Of a stretch of 64,000 nt of DNA, positions 9,821-22,680 are shown piece by piece. The stretch's first letter is position 1. Each line of letters starts with the position of its first letter. The stretch is from Mycolicibacterium sp. P9-64 (lineage in GTDB: Bacteria > Actinomycetota > Actinomycetes > Mycobacteriales > Mycobacteriaceae): contig NZ_NPKO01000003.1 in the NCBI RefSeq assembly GCF_008329605.1, positions 310,001-374,000 on the forward strand. The letters are read 5' to 3'. The notes beneath the pieces were generated by a model. The model was not told the origin of the DNA. It saw only the letters and a program-made list of their open reading frames with translations, and made no database searches. The translations under genes were made by a program, and so were the position numbers.

Positions 9821-10453
9821 GTGCAAGCCGACCAGTTGAAGGAACACATCGGGCGCAGCCTCGCCGAAGTGGTGAGCTACGCCGATGAACTGCGCGATCT
9901 GGACCAGGCCCTCGGCGACGGGGACCTCGGGATCACGGTCACGCTCGGCGCCGAGGCGGTGATCGAAGCGCTATCCGTTCTGCCCGAATCTGCGACGCCC
10001 GCCGAAATCGCCCGAGAGTGCGCCAAGGCGTTCGCGAACGCCAACCCGTCGACGATGGCCGCATTGGTCGCCGGCGGACTCCTTGCCGGCTCCAAGGTCT
10101 GGACGGACCTCACGGAGATCACTGTCGCCGACGCCGCGAGGTTCACCAGGGCTGCGGGTGAGAACATCGCGAAACGCGGCAAGACGGAGCTCGGGGACAA
10201 GACGATCCTCGATACGATCATGCCCGCCGCGGACGCGCTCGACCAAGCATCCGACGGGGCGTCCGGGTTGGCGGCCGCGATCGCGGGTGCAGAACGCGCC
10301 GTCGTCGACACGACGCCCCTGCAGTCGCGCCGCGGCCGCGCGTCCTGGCTTCAGGAGCGCAGCATCGGACTCCAGGATCCCGGCGCGACCGCGTTCCTGC
10401 GGTTCCTGGAATCGTGGCGCGCGACCAGCGACGAGCAGCACGCCAGCATCTGA
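9821..10453 (+). CDS. dhaL: Dihydroxyacetone-kinase-like nucleotide-binding subunit DhaL
   Basis: 210 residues, the normal size of a free DhaL (Dak2) subunit. DLDQALGDGDLGITV supplies the three Mg-ADP-binding aspartates (Asp28, Asp33, Asp35), and GDKTILDTIMPA is the second Dak2 motif. With DhaK it should phosphorylate the imported ketose. In E. coli the ADP on DhaL is recharged by the PTS protein DhaM; no DhaM, HPr or EI gene is present here, so ATP may be used directly or DhaM may be encoded elsewhere. The GTG start follows the dhaK stop by 4 bases with AGGAGG inside the dhaK end. Last gene of the operon. Confidence 0.85.
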   Translation: MQADQLKEHIGRSLAEVVSYADELRDLDQALGDGDLGITVTLGAEAVIEALSVLPESATPAEIARECAKAFANANPSTMAALVAGGLLAGSKVWTDLTEITVADAARFTRAAGENIAKRGKTELGDKTILDTIMPAADALDQASDGASGLAAAIAGAERAVVDTTPLQSRRGRASWLQERSIGLQDPGATAFLRFLESWRATSDEQHASI

Positions 10454-10584
10454 GCCCTGTCCAGCGCTGCCTCGGGCAGTTGGCGGATGATCCCCAAACC
10501 GAATCCCCGCTTGATTTCGGGTGATTCTCCCCCGCACTCACCGGGATCATCGTCGACACCTCGACCTAGTCTTGTCGAGCGAAA

Positions 10585-10614
10585 CAGGGTGACCCGAGCG
10601 ACGAGGCCACCCTG
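10585..10614. terminator. Weak hairpin between convergent genes
   Basis: CAGGGTG (10585–10591) pairs with CACCCTG (10608–10614) across a 16-base loop. A shorter stem, CTCGAC/GTCGAG, lies just before it (10560–10579). There is no T-tract. The position between dhaL and the convergent thioesterase gene suggests transcript ending. The rest of the 227-base gap holds nothing recognisable. Confidence 0.35.
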
Positions 10615-10680
10615 CCTACCGAGTTGACCGTGATCGACGTCGCCAAACCGATGCATCCCGGCGCTGTGTCGCGGTCGCGT

Positions 10681-11490
10681 TCAACCCTTGAAGTGGACGA
10701 TCTGGTGGGACATGGCCAGCAACGCACCGCCACGGCTCCAGAGCGCAGCACTCTGATCGAAGTACCCTCCCCCGAACCGGCTTGCGCACGCGCTGCCCAA
10801 CAGAAAGTCCTCGCCTACCATCTGCAGCTGCTGGTCATCGGCATGAAAGAAAGTGGTCAACGAAACGGTCCCCGCGGGGACGATGCCACCTCGGCGAAGG
10901 AACACCCGTGGATAGAAGACGTCGCACAGCGCGGCAAGTGCTGCATGATCGAGAGGGCGTTCCCTGCTGTCGCGCACCCAGAGCGTCGTGGTCGACTCCG
11001 AACGTGCTTGCTCGACGCGAATCGGAGCTGGGCCCTCTACGATGCGCATGTCGTAGTTGCGCAGCCACGGCGCGAAGTCCGAGGTTTCCTGTGCACCAAC
11101 CTGTTCCGGCGTCGGCACGACTGGCGCCTGTCTCTCCGTGTCGGCCCAGGTGTCGCGCCTTAGGCCGAACAACGCAGTGGCTGTGGTCCTGGTCTGCCCG
11201 TCCTGTCGAAGTTGGCCAATCCAGTGTTGATTCGTGCGGTTGGTGCGCGGCGACTCGACCAGGACGTCGAAATCGCCGTCGGTGACGGGCGCAGCGAAGT
11301 TGACGGTCAAGGCCACCGGCTCACCGCGCCGGTCAGGCTGTATTTCGATGGCACGCAACATAATTGCGGCGGTGAGGCCACCGAACGGACCGACCACGTG
11401 CGCCCAGTCCGGTCGCGTGCACCCGTGCACGAGGCCGGTACTCACCGAGTCCAGGGCGATCGCCGCGTCGAAGGGGTGCAACACGGGCAT
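10681..11490 (-). CDS. Acyl-CoA thioesterase family protein (TesB-like double hot-dog)
   Basis: 269 residues if started at the ATG at 11490, which is preceded by AAAGGAG at proper spacing; the open frame extends further but loses family character. GPFGGLTAAIMLRAIE near the N-terminus is typical of mycobacterial TesB-like/4HBT_3 proteins, followed by a second hot-dog half (VSLTTFFHADDQQLQ, GGYFDQSAALWSRGGALLA, SHQIVHF at the end). It probably hydrolyses an acyl-CoA in the cytosol; the chain length is unknown. It is convergent to the DhaKL operon and runs in the same direction as the NTF2-like gene 82 bases upstream, possibly as a pair. Confidence 0.75.
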   Translation of the reverse strand: MPVLHPFDAAIALDSVSTGLVHGCTRPDWAHVVGPFGGLTAAIMLRAIEIQPDRRGEPVALTVNFAAPVTDGDFDVLVESPRTNRTNQHWIGQLRQDGQTRTTATALFGLRRDTWADTERQAPVVPTPEQVGAQETSDFAPWLRNYDMRIVEGPAPIRVEQARSESTTTLWVRDSRERPLDHAALAALCDVFYPRVFLRRGGIVPAGTVSLTTFFHADDQQLQMVGEDFLLGSACASRFGGGYFDQSAALWSRGGALLAMSHQIVHFKG

Positions 11491-11572
11491 CACGCACGGC
11501 TCCTTTCGCAGTCCGTCAAGAGCGGCCCTCGCCGAAGAACTCAAACGCGCCCAACCCGATTCGCCTCCGACG

Positions 11573-11989
11573 CTACTCGAAATCGACAGGAAGAACGTCG
11601 GGCGCCTCGTTGTCGATGTCATAGGCCAATCGCCAGGCGCCGTCCTCGTCCTCTCGAAACAGCAAGGCAACGCGTCCACAGCCACCAGGTCGATGGCTAC
11701 CGTCCGCTTGCAGGTACCTGAAGTGAAACTTGCCGGCGATCAGAGCTAGTCCGTTGACCTCGAACAAGGTCTCCTCTTTGAAGAGAACGCACAGTGAACG
11801 ATCCTTGAAAACTGCCTCGTACCAAGGCCGCAAGCCTTCTACACCGTCCATGCGTCCTGACCCGGAATTCGCGTACACCGTCTCGGGGTCGTACAACGAA
11901 AAGAGTGTCTTCGAGTCCTTCGCATTGAAAGCGGCGAGCCACCTGTCCAACACCGCCCTGACCTGATCGCCGTTCGCTTGCTCTTCCAC
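11573..11989 (-). CDS. SnoaL/NTF2-like fold protein
   Basis: About 138 residues with the pattern of the SnoaL/DUF4440 family: VRAVLDRWLAAFNAKDSKTL, LYDPETVYANSGSG, WYEAVFKDRS and a C-terminal strand GAWRLAYDI. Members are small cone-shaped enzymes or ligand binders such as isomerases, or bystander proteins in catabolic clusters. The GTG at 11989 is preferred because AAGGGAG lies 6 bases upstream; an ATG at 12004 would place that Shine-Dalgarno inside the gene. The catalytic role cannot be inferred. Confidence 0.65.
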   Translation of the reverse strand: MEEQANGDQVRAVLDRWLAAFNAKDSKTLFSLYDPETVYANSGSGRMDGVEGLRPWYEAVFKDRSLCVLFKEETLFEVNGLALIAGKFHFRYLQADGSHRPGGCGRVALLFREDEDGAWRLAYDIDNEAPDVLPVDFE

Positions 11990-12528
11990 GAGGTCTCCCT
12001 TCATTGAATGGGCTTCGCGCTCATGCCGGCACCTCCGGCACTCGTGACGCTGCACTGGGACCGGCCTAGCGACATCTGTGTCAAACGCTCGCGGGGTTCT
12101 CGGTTTCGTGAGGATCTCTTGAGTCCGACTTTGTCGAGCCCGACCCAATCCGCACTGTCCATGAATTGATGGCAGCAGGTCTCGAGGGTTCCACGCCGAT
12201 TCCCGAGGATGCTCCCCGTAACCGGATCACGTCCTCGTTTGGTGTCCTTCACATGGCTTACAACATCCGACATCGCCTGGTGGTTCCGCGCGCCCATACG
12301 CGATTCATATGGCTGCGATAAGCGGGACGGTGCAGCCGCGCCCGCCAAGGGTCGCCCGCGGTCGAGAGGTGCCAACCCGCATTCCCTTGGGCTACTTGCG
12401 CTTCCGTGGATGTCGCGGGCCCCTTCGACTCCCACGCCGCGTGGGGGCTGCTGCTCCTCGTGGTGGGGTCGGCATTCTGGCGAGCGTGCTTCTCACGACC
12501 CTCGCGTGGCGGTCGGCGTCGTCGTGAC
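11990..12528. other. Intergenic stretch without a convincing gene
   Basis: About 540 bases between the NTF2-like gene and the gene next to nusB. No frame gives a recognisable family. On the plus strand, codons from about 12406 to a stop at 12541–12543 read ...FDSHAAWGLLLLVVGSAFW and then a basic tail, which looks like the last transmembrane helix of a membrane protein and may be a gene remnant. No clear promoter or RNA gene was seen. Confidence 0.4.
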
Positions 12529-13068
12529 TCACATGGATCGTGACAGCTCCCGGCCGAACTGCAGCAGGCGTTGCATCTGCGCCAGTCCACCGTTGTCGAC
12601 TGTCTTGGTGTAGCGGAACGATTCGCAGAACAGATCGGTGTCGGTGGCCGACTTCTGATGGCTGCGCGTGATGAGTTGGGTGTACATCCGCAGGCGAACC
12701 TCCGACAGCCGTCGCGTGCCGTCGTCGAGAACGTCGAACTGCGTGGTCAGGATGTGGTCGGTGATGGTCGACAACAGGATGGTCCGCACCGACGATTCCA
12801 GGGTGCGGCGGTCGTATCCGTCGGTGGACGTCGCCTCGTCGTCGGCGCGCCACATGATCAGCCGCCTGCCGTCGGTGAGCACGATCTCTTGCCACAGCGC
12901 CTCGCCCCAAGACTCCTCGGTCTCGCCGCGGGACATGATGAACGACGTGATCGATGGGAAGTCCACCAGCGAGCGGAGTTGGTCGAGCGCCATTTCGGGG
13001 TCACGCAGATAGACCCTCGCGGCTTCCTCGAGGGTCGTGTAGGGCGCCCAATCCTGTGGCACATCCAT
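12529..13068 (-). CDS. Conserved hypothetical protein next to nusB
   Basis: 179-residue soluble, acidic protein without a motif I recognise. The ATG at 13068 opens with MDVPQDWAPYTTLEEAARVY. It lies downstream of nusB on the same strand, the position held by the hypothetical gene Rv2532c in H37Rv, so orthology is plausible from synteny. No signal peptide or membrane segment is visible. Codon use matches its neighbours. Function unknown. Confidence 0.65.
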   Translation of the reverse strand: MDVPQDWAPYTTLEEAARVYLRDPEMALDQLRSLVDFPSITSFIMSRGETEESWGEALWQEIVLTDGRRLIMWRADDEATSTDGYDRRTLESSVRTILLSTITDHILTTQFDVLDDGTRRLSEVRLRMYTQLITRSHQKSATDTDLFCESFRYTKTVDNGGLAQMQRLLQFGRELSRSM

Positions 13069-13154
13069 GCAAGTGCCCGTTTCAGCGGACGACGACGCAG
13101 CGGCTCACGATGTCATCGAACCACGTTGCGCTGTGCGTCGCGTCCGAGGCCTGG

Positions 13155-13634
13155 TTACTGACCGTCGGGGGTCACCCGGACGGCCTCCGCAGCGGCACGA
13201 ATCTGCGGGGTCACCAGCATCACCTGGCCGAGTACGCCGTTGACGAATCCCGGCGAGTCATCAGTGGACAGGCTCTTGGCCAGCTCGACCGCCTCGTCGA
13301 CGGCCACCGGCTCCGGCACGTCGTCGGCGTGCAGCAGCTCCCAGACAGCCACTCGCAGGATCGCGCGGTCGACGGCGGGCAGCCGCTCCAGCGTCCAGCC
13401 GTGAAGGTGTGCGGAGATGAGGTCGTCGATGTGGGCGATGTGTTCGGTGACCCCGCGGGCCACCGTCACCGTGTAGGAGTTCAGCGGCGACACCTCGGTA
13501 TCGCCTTCCGCCAGCAGGCCACGCGACTCGGCGACCTCGCTGGCGGTCAGCCCACGCGCCTCGGCTTCGAACAACAGGTCGACCGCGCGCTTGCGGGCTT
13601 GATGCCTGCCACGGTCCCCGCGACGGTCACTCAT
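13155..13634 (-). CDS. nusB: Transcription antitermination factor NusB
   Basis: 159 residues, close to the mycobacterial NusB size. All-helical RNA-binding protein that, with NusE (S10), binds boxA of rRNA leaders in antitermination. It opens [19 protein letters not shown], and the C-terminal half has [12 protein letters not shown] and [13 protein letters not shown] followed by FVNGVLG, all NusB signatures. The ATG at 13634 is 33 bases downstream of the efp stop, so pepQ–efp–nusB probably form one transcript. The short gap to efp contains a GC-rich interspersed-type sequence. Confidence 0.95.
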   Translation of the reverse strand: MSDRRGDRGRHQARKRAVDLLFEAEARGLTASEVAESRGLLAEGDTEVSPLNSYTVTVARGVTEHIAHIDDLISAHLHGWTLERLPAVDRAILRVAVWELLHADDVPEPVAVDEAVELAKSLSTDDSPGFVNGVLGQVMLVTPQIRAAAEAVRVTPDGQ

Positions 13635-13667
13635 CCCGTCGCTCCGCTGCGCTTCGCTCGCCCCGGC

Positions 13668-14231
13668 TCAGGCATTCACGCGACCGAGATAACTGCCGTC
13701 ACGGGAGTCGACCTTCAGCTTGTCGCCGGTATTGATGAACAGCGGCACGTTGATCTGCGCGCCGGTCTCCATCGTGGCGGGCTTGGTGCCTGCGCTGGAC
13801 CGGTCGCCCTGCAGACCGGGATCGGTGTGCGACACGATCAGTTCGACCGTCACCGGCAGCTCCAGGTACAGCGGCGCGCCCTCGCTGAACGCGACCTGCA
13901 CCGGCATGCCCTCGAGCAGGAAGTTCGCGGCGTCACCGACGAGCGATTCGGGCAGCGCGTGCTGCTCGTAGTCCTGGGAGTCCATGAACACGAAGTCGCT
14001 GCCGTCGCGGTACAGGTAGGTGGTGTCGCGCCGGTCGACGGTCGCGGTCTCCACCTTCACGCCCGCGTTGTAGGTCTTGTCGACGACCTTGCCGGACAGC
14101 ACGTTCTTGAGCTTGGTGCGCACGAAGGCGGGGCCCTTGCCCGGCTTGACGTGCTGGAACTCGGTGATCTGCCACAGCTGCCCGTCGATTTGCAGGACGA
14201 GGCCGTTCTTGAAGTCTGCGGTCGAAGCCAC
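13668..14231 (-). CDS. efp: Elongation factor P
   Basis: 187 residues, standard EF-P length with the KOW-like N-domain and two OB domains. It relieves ribosome stalling at polyproline. The tip loop reads KPGKGPAF with Lys32; this symmetric PGKGP loop is the actinobacterial type reported to work without lysine modification. The C-terminal signature [20 protein letters not shown] is intact. The GTG start at 14231 has AGGAG upstream, and the frame open further left is a shadow of pepQ. It follows the pepQ stop by 14 bases. Confidence 0.97.
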   Translation of the reverse strand: MASTADFKNGLVLQIDGQLWQITEFQHVKPGKGPAFVRTKLKNVLSGKVVDKTYNAGVKVETATVDRRDTTYLYRDGSDFVFMDSQDYEQHALPESLVGDAANFLLEGMPVQVAFSEGAPLYLELPVTVELIVSHTDPGLQGDRSSAGTKPATMETGAQINVPLFINTGDKLKVDSRDGSYLGRVNA

Positions 14232-14245
14232 GGTAGGTACTACTC

Positions 14246-15337
14246 CTAAAGGATGGCCAGTTCCTTGGGGAACCGGGTAAGCAATTCGGGTGCGGGTGCT
14301 TCCTCGCTGCCCACGACCAGCGTGTCCTCGATGCGGACACCGCCATGGCCGGGCAGGTAGACGCCAGGCTCCACGGTTACGGCAGAGCCAGGAAGCAGTG
14401 TACCGGCGGCGGAGGCACTGATTCCCGGCGCTTCGTGGATCTCCAGTCCGACCCCGTGCCCAAGCCCGTGCCCGAAGTTCTCCGCGTACCCGGCATCGGC
14501 GATGACCTGGCGCGATGCAGTGTCGACGTCCTTGAGCGATACACCGGGCGACAATGCCTCTCGGCCGAGCCGCTGCGAGGTCGCGACCAGCTCGTACAGG
14601 TCGAGCTGCCACTGGGCCACGGGGGCGAGGACGAACGTCCTGGTCATGTCGGAGTGGTATCCGGCCACCAGGGCGCCGAAATCGATCTTGACGAAGTCAC
14701 CGGCTGCCAGCACCGCATCCGTCGGCCGGTGGTGCGGGATGGCCGAGTTCGCACCCGCCGCGACGATGGTCTCGAACGACACGCCGTCGGCGCCGTGGTC
14801 GAGCATCCGGGACTCGAGCTCCCTGCCGACCTCCTTCTCCGTGCGGCCCGGCCGCAGCCCGCCACCGTTGACGAGGTCGGCCAATGCGGCGTCGGCGGCT
14901 TCGCACGCCAGCCTGAGCAGGGCGATCTCGCCCGCGTCCTTGACCTCGCGCAGGGCCTCGACCGTCCCCGCGGCCCTGACCAAGACGGTCTCGCCCGCCG
15001 ACTTCTGCAGGATCGCGTGACCGTCGACGGTGACGACGTGGCTCTCGAAGCCCAGCCGCCGCACGTTCCAGGCCGCCGCACGTGCCGCCAGGTGCGGCCC
15101 GCAGGCCCTCTCGATGACGATCTCGGCGTCCGGTGACTGCTGGGCTGCCTGCGTTCGGTACCGACCGTCGGTAGCCAGCACCGGCGTTTCGTGTTCGGCG
15201 AGGATCAACAGCGCAGCGTTCGAGCCGGTGAAACCGGACAGATATCGCACGTTGACCAGGTCCGTTACCAACATGGCATCCAACTCCGCCGCGACCAAGC
15301 GGCGACGCAGCCGGTCCCGGCGCTGGGAAATCGTCAC
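14246..15337 (-). CDS. pepQ: Xaa-Pro dipeptidase / aminopeptidase P family metallopeptidase
   Basis: 363 residues. Cytosolic peptidase cleaving X-Pro bonds. The N-terminal creatinase-like domain is followed by the pita-bread domain with dinuclear-metal ligands in order: [17 protein letters not shown] (two Asp), [14 protein letters not shown] (His), then a Glu in [18 protein letters not shown] and the final Glu there. GTG start at 15337. It is the first gene of the pepQ–efp–nusB run and divergent from the B-4DMT gene 33 bases away. Confidence 0.93.
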   Translation of the reverse strand: MTISQRRDRLRRRLVAAELDAMLVTDLVNVRYLSGFTGSNAALLILAEHETPVLATDGRYRTQAAQQSPDAEIVIERACGPHLAARAAAWNVRRLGFESHVVTVDGHAILQKSAGETVLVRAAGTVEALREVKDAGEIALLRLACEAADAALADLVNGGGLRPGRTEKEVGRELESRMLDHGADGVSFETIVAAGANSAIPHHRPTDAVLAAGDFVKIDFGALVAGYHSDMTRTFVLAPVAQWQLDLYELVATSQRLGREALSPGVSLKDVDTASRQVIADAGYAENFGHGLGHGVGLEIHEAPGISASAAGTLLPGSAVTVEPGVYLPGHGGVRIEDTLVVGSEEAPAPELLTRFPKELAIL

Positions 15338-15370
15338 GGTCGTTGACGCTACTCGCTACGCTGTGCCCTC

Positions 15371-15900
15371 ATGAGTAAGTGGTTGCTGCGCGGACTGGTG
15401 TTCGCGGCGTCGATGGTCGTGGTCCGGCTGCTGCAGGGCGCGATGATCAACGCCTGGGAAAGGTACGCCATTCTGATCAGCGTCACCCTGGTGGTGTTGT
15501 TCATCATCGCGGCGTTCGTGTGGGGGCTGATCGACGGTCGCGCAGACGCCAGTGCTCAACCCGACCCGGACCGGCGCGCCGACCTCGCCATGACGTGGCT
15601 GATCGCAGGTCTGTTCGCTGGCATCGTCAGCGGCTTCGTGGCCTGGTTCATCTCGCTGTTCTACGACAACCTGTACGCCGGGGGGTTTCTCAGCGAGGTC
15701 ACCACGTTCGCGGCGTTCACCGCACTCATCACGTTCCTGGCGGCGATCACCGGAGTGGCGCTTGGCCGTTCCCTCATCGACCGCAAGGCCCCGCCGATAC
15801 AGCGGCACAGCGCTGCTGACGGCGATCGCGCCGATACCGACGTGTTCCAGGCCGTGTCAGTCGGGACCGAGGCCGCTCCTGCCGAGGCAGAGAAGCAGCC

Positions 15901-15904
<4 letters not shown>
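15371..15904 (+). CDS. B-4DMT family four-helix membrane protein (Rv2536-like)
   Basis: 177-residue integral membrane protein with four hydrophobic helices (about residues 8–28, 35–53, 73–94 and 106–127) and a hydrophilic acidic C-terminal tail. It matches the mycobacterial B-4DMT transporter-like family and sits at the Rv2536 position between pepQ and aroQ. Substrate unknown. The ATG at 15371 has no good Shine-Dalgarno; TACGCT at 15356–15361 could be a -10 giving a nearly leaderless mRNA. The stop overlaps the convergent aroQ by 4 bases. Confidence 0.8.
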
Positions 15905-18047
<2,143 letters not shown>

Positions 18048-18048
<1 letters not shown>

Positions 18049-19295
18049 CAGCCCGACGCCTGCCCGGAATCGATCCCCCGGTCGCTGCGCTCCTGCCCGT
18101 CCGAAGAATTGCCGCGCTCGGCGATGGCGCGCAAGTAGTTGTCCACGTTGGCGCGGGTCTCGGTCAGCGAGTCGCCACCGAACTTCTCGAGGGCCGCGCG
18201 GGCCACCACGAGCGCGACCATGGTCTCGACGACGACGCCCGCCGCGGGCACCGCGCACACGTCGGAGCGCTGGTGGATCGCGACGGCCTCGTCACCAGTC
18301 GCCATGTCGACGGTCGCCAGGGCGCGCGGCACCGTCGAGATGGGCTTCATCGCGGCCCGCACCCGCAGCGGCTGGCCGTTGGTCATGCCGCCTTCGAGAC
18401 CACCTGCCCGGTTGGTGGATCGGATCACACCGTCGGGGCCGGGGTAGATCTCGTCGTGGGCGACGGTGCCGCGACGACGTGCCGTCTCGAAGCCGTCACC
18501 GATCTCGACGCCCTTGATGGCCTGGATGCCCATCACCGCGGCCGCGAGCTGGCTGTCCAGCTTGTTCTCGCCGCTGGTGAAGGAGCCAAGCCCGATCGGC
18601 AGACCCTCGACGACCACCTCGACGATGCCGCCGAGCGTGTCGCCGTCCTTCTTGGCGGCCTCGATCTCAGCGATCATGGCCTCTTCGGCGTCCTTGTCGA
18701 AGGCGCGCACGGGGCTGTCGTCGATGGCGTCGCGGTCGCCTGGCTGCGGCGGCGGGCCGTCGTACGGCTTCGACGCGCCGATGGAGATGACGTGCGACAG
18801 CACCTCGACACCGAGCGCCTCGCGCAGGAACGCGCGGGCGACGGTGCCTGCGGCGACCCTGGCTGCGGTCTCGCGGGCGCTGGCGCGCTCGAGCACCGGC
18901 CGGGCGTCGTCGAAGCCGTACTTGAGCATGCCCGCGTAGTCGGCGTGGCCCGGCCGTGGTCGCGTCAGCGGTGCGTTGCGCGCCACGTCCAGATCGGCCG
19001 CATCGACCGGGTCGGCCGACATCACGGCCTCCCACTTCGGCCACTCGGTGTTGCCGATCTCGATGGCGATCGGGCCGCCGAGCGTGATCCCGTGCCTGAC
19101 GCCGGCCAATACGGTGACCTCGTCGGCCTCGAACTTCATCCGCGCGCCGCGGCCGTAGCCGAGGCGACGGCGTTTCAGCTCGCCTGCGATGTCCTCGGTG
19201 GTGACACTTACGCCCGCAACCATGCCCTCGACCACGGCCACCAAGGCGCGGCCGTGCGATTCACCGGCAGTTATCCATCGCAACACGCGTCCCAT
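18048..19295 (-). CDS. aroC: Chorismate synthase
   Basis: 415 residues. FMN-dependent last common step to chorismate. Signatures [31 protein letters not shown] and [15 protein letters not shown] are intact. The family ends near ERGN, after which a short tail [17 protein letters not shown] is added. That tail is encoded by a sequence shared in part with the gene at 40908–43607 (interspersed repeat, 18080–18098). The ATG at 19295 opens [15 protein letters not shown]. First gene of the aro operon. Confidence 0.97.
18080..18098. repeat. Interspersed GC-rich element, copy A (in aroC 3' end)
   Basis: The 19 bases GGTCGCTGCGCTCCTGCCC occur here and identically at 43289–43307 in an unrelated gene. 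Both encode GQERSD in the reverse direction. A related run (GTCGCTCCGCTGCGCTTCGC) sits in the nusB–efp gap at about 13638–13657. Confidence 0.6.
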
Positions 19296-19329
19296 CTTCC
19301 CACGCCGGGGAATTCAGCACGTAATCGTC

Positions 19330-19824
19330 TCAAGCCAGGGTGCGCTGCAGCAGCAACGTGTCGACGTACTGGCCGTGCTTGAAGCCCACGCGGGTCAGCC
19401 GTCCGGCCTCGACGAAACCGCACCGGCGGTGCAACTCGACCGACGCCGGGTCGCCCGTATCGGCGATCACCGCGATGATCTCCCTGATTCCCGCGACGGC
19501 GCAGGCATCGAGCAGAGCGCGCACCAGTTCGGTGCCGCAGCCCTTCCCGATGGCCGACGGCGCGACGTAGACGGAGTCCTCGACGGTGGCACCGTAGGCG
19601 GGCCTGCTCTTCCACGGCCCGCAGTAGGCGTAACCGGCCACTTCCCCGTCGCGCTCGGTGACCAGGAACGGCAGGCCTGCGTCCGTGATCGCGGCGAAGC
19701 GACGCCGCCACTCAGCCGCGTCCGGCGGGTCCATTTCGAACGTGGCGATGCTGGTGGCGACGTAGTGGCCGTAGATCTCGGAGATGGCGTCGAGATCGTC
19801 GATGGTGGCGGTACGGGTGGACAC
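19330..19824 (-). CDS. GNAT acetyltransferase, phosphinothricin-acetyltransferase-like
   Basis: About 164 residues. The PAT-type GNAT pattern is clear: STRTATIDDLDAISEIYGHY, SIATFEMDPPDAAEWRRR, GEVAGYAYCGPWKSRPAY, the acetyl-CoA loop VAPSAIGKGCGTELVRALLD and ELHRRCGFVEAGRLTRVGFK. These enzymes acetylate small amines such as phosphinothricin or methionine sulfoximine. The start is uncertain between GTG at 19824 and an upstream TTG at 19833. It lies downstream of the divergent kinase promoter and just upstream of aroC on the same strand. Confidence 0.8.
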   Translation of the reverse strand: MSTRTATIDDLDAISEIYGHYVATSIATFEMDPPDAAEWRRRFAAITDAGLPFLVTERDGEVAGYAYCGPWKSRPAYGATVEDSVYVAPSAIGKGCGTELVRALLDACAVAGIREIIAVIADTGDPASVELHRRCGFVEAGRLTRVGFKHGQYVDTLLLQRTLA

Positions 19825-19913
19825 GAGCGCCAACCTATTTGTCGGCGAGCGACCTCGCGACCACGTTCATTGGGGTCGGTCGCGCTACGCTCGACCACGG
19901 AACATTCATGGCG

Positions 19914-21764
<1,851 letters not shown>

Positions 21765-21768
21765 CCGT

Positions 21769-21831
21769 CGCCGACTTCTGCCTCTGGGTCGTATCGCGTC
21801 GGAAACTACAGCCCACGCGCAGAAGTCGGCG
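21769..21831. terminator. Hairpin terminator after the PASTA kinase, shared by convergent gene
   Basis: CGCCGACTTCTGC (21769–21781) pairs perfectly over 13 bases with GCAGAAGTCGGCG (21819–21831). The 37-base loop has a small inner TGGG/CCCA stem. It starts 5 bases after the kinase stop and lies between convergent genes. No T-tract, as usual in mycobacteria. Confidence 0.6.
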
Positions 21832-21851
21832 CCGCCGCACAGCGCTACCGC

Positions 21852-22202
21852 CTATTGACCGTAGGAGTAGCGCAGGTTCGCATTGATGAGCTCGCCGATT
21901 CGCTTGCGCATGTGCAAGATGAGGCGTGCGTCCGGCACCGGCTCGTCGACGTAGAGCGTCCAACGCAGATCGGTGCCGCCGCCGCCCGGCACCAGGTCGA
22001 AGTACAGGCGCGCATCGGGCCGCTTGACCCACAGCGACGACCACACCACATGACCTGGCCGTTCGGATTCCAGGACCACCGGAGCGATTTCGTCGTCCAG
22101 AAGCAGCAACCACTGCCGGTCGGGTTGGCGGTTCGGGTTGCAGAGATCGTCGAAGATGGCCCACGGCGGCGCGGGCTGGTTGCGTTGCCGCGAGCCGATC
22201 AT
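21852..22202 (-). CDS. Small conserved hypothetical, probable SRPBCC/START-like fold
   Basis: About 116 residues. IGSRQRNQPAPPWAIFDDL, VWSSLWVKRPDARLYFDLVP and TDLRWTLYVDEP resemble small actinobacterial SRPBCC proteins that bind hydrophobic ligands. No catalytic residues are recognisable. The start is uncertain: the ATG at 22202 has GGTGGAG directly against it, and the frame stays open to 22241, overlapping the peptidase gene. Confidence 0.55.
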   Translation of the reverse strand: MIGSRQRNQPAPPWAIFDDLCNPNRQPDRQWLLLLDDEIAPVVLESERPGHVVWSSLWVKRPDARLYFDLVPGGGGTDLRWTLYVDEPVPDARLILHMRKRIGELINANLRYSYGQ

Positions 22203-22233
22203 CTCCACCGGGTGAACGTAACCCGGCCTGCAA

Positions 22234-22665
22234 CTAGACAACGACCAGAGCCAGCGCGACGGCCGCGGCGGCGCACATCGACGGGCCGTGCGGCACCGTG
22301 GCCGTCCTGCCGCGGAATGCCGCGGCGACGGCCCACATCGCGGTCAGAATGGGAGCGCCCAGGGCGGCCAGCATCCAGACGTCGATGCCGAACGATCCGG
22401 TGAGCGCGCCGACGCCGATCGCCAGCTTGACGTCGCCAGCACCCATGCCCGCGGGCGCCACCAGGTGCACGCCGAGATACACCAGCGCCAAGGCAACCGC
22501 ACCGATCAACCCTGGCACGCCCCGACCGGTGAGCACCGCGACGGCGAGCACCACCGCGGCACCTGGCAGCGTCAGCACGTTGGGTAGCCGCCGCTGTCGC
22601 ACGTCGTACACGGTCAGCGCCGCGAACCAGGCCAGCACGCACGCGCAGGCCACCCCCGCCCCCAT
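22234..22665 (-). CDS. Prepilin peptidase / type IV leader peptidase-like A24 aspartic protease
   Basis: 143-residue polytopic membrane protein with four to six helices. The two catalytic aspartates of A24 peptidases are present: VYDVRQRRLPN after helix one, and the GxGD motif in GMGAGDVKLAIGVGAL. It lacks the N-terminal methylase domain, like TadV/CpaA and the short mycobacterial Rv2551c. It would process prepilin-like proteins of a Flp/Tad system; no pilin gene is in the window. It is 15 bases downstream of aroE on the same strand. Confidence 0.85.
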   Translation of the reverse strand: MGAGVACACVLAWFAALTVYDVRQRRLPNVLTLPGAAVVLAVAVLTGRGVPGLIGAVALALVYLGVHLVAPAGMGAGDVKLAIGVGALTGSFGIDVWMLAALGAPILTAMWAVAAAFRGRTATVPHGPSMCAAAAVALALVVV

Positions 22666-22680
22666 CTTCGAAGGCTAACG

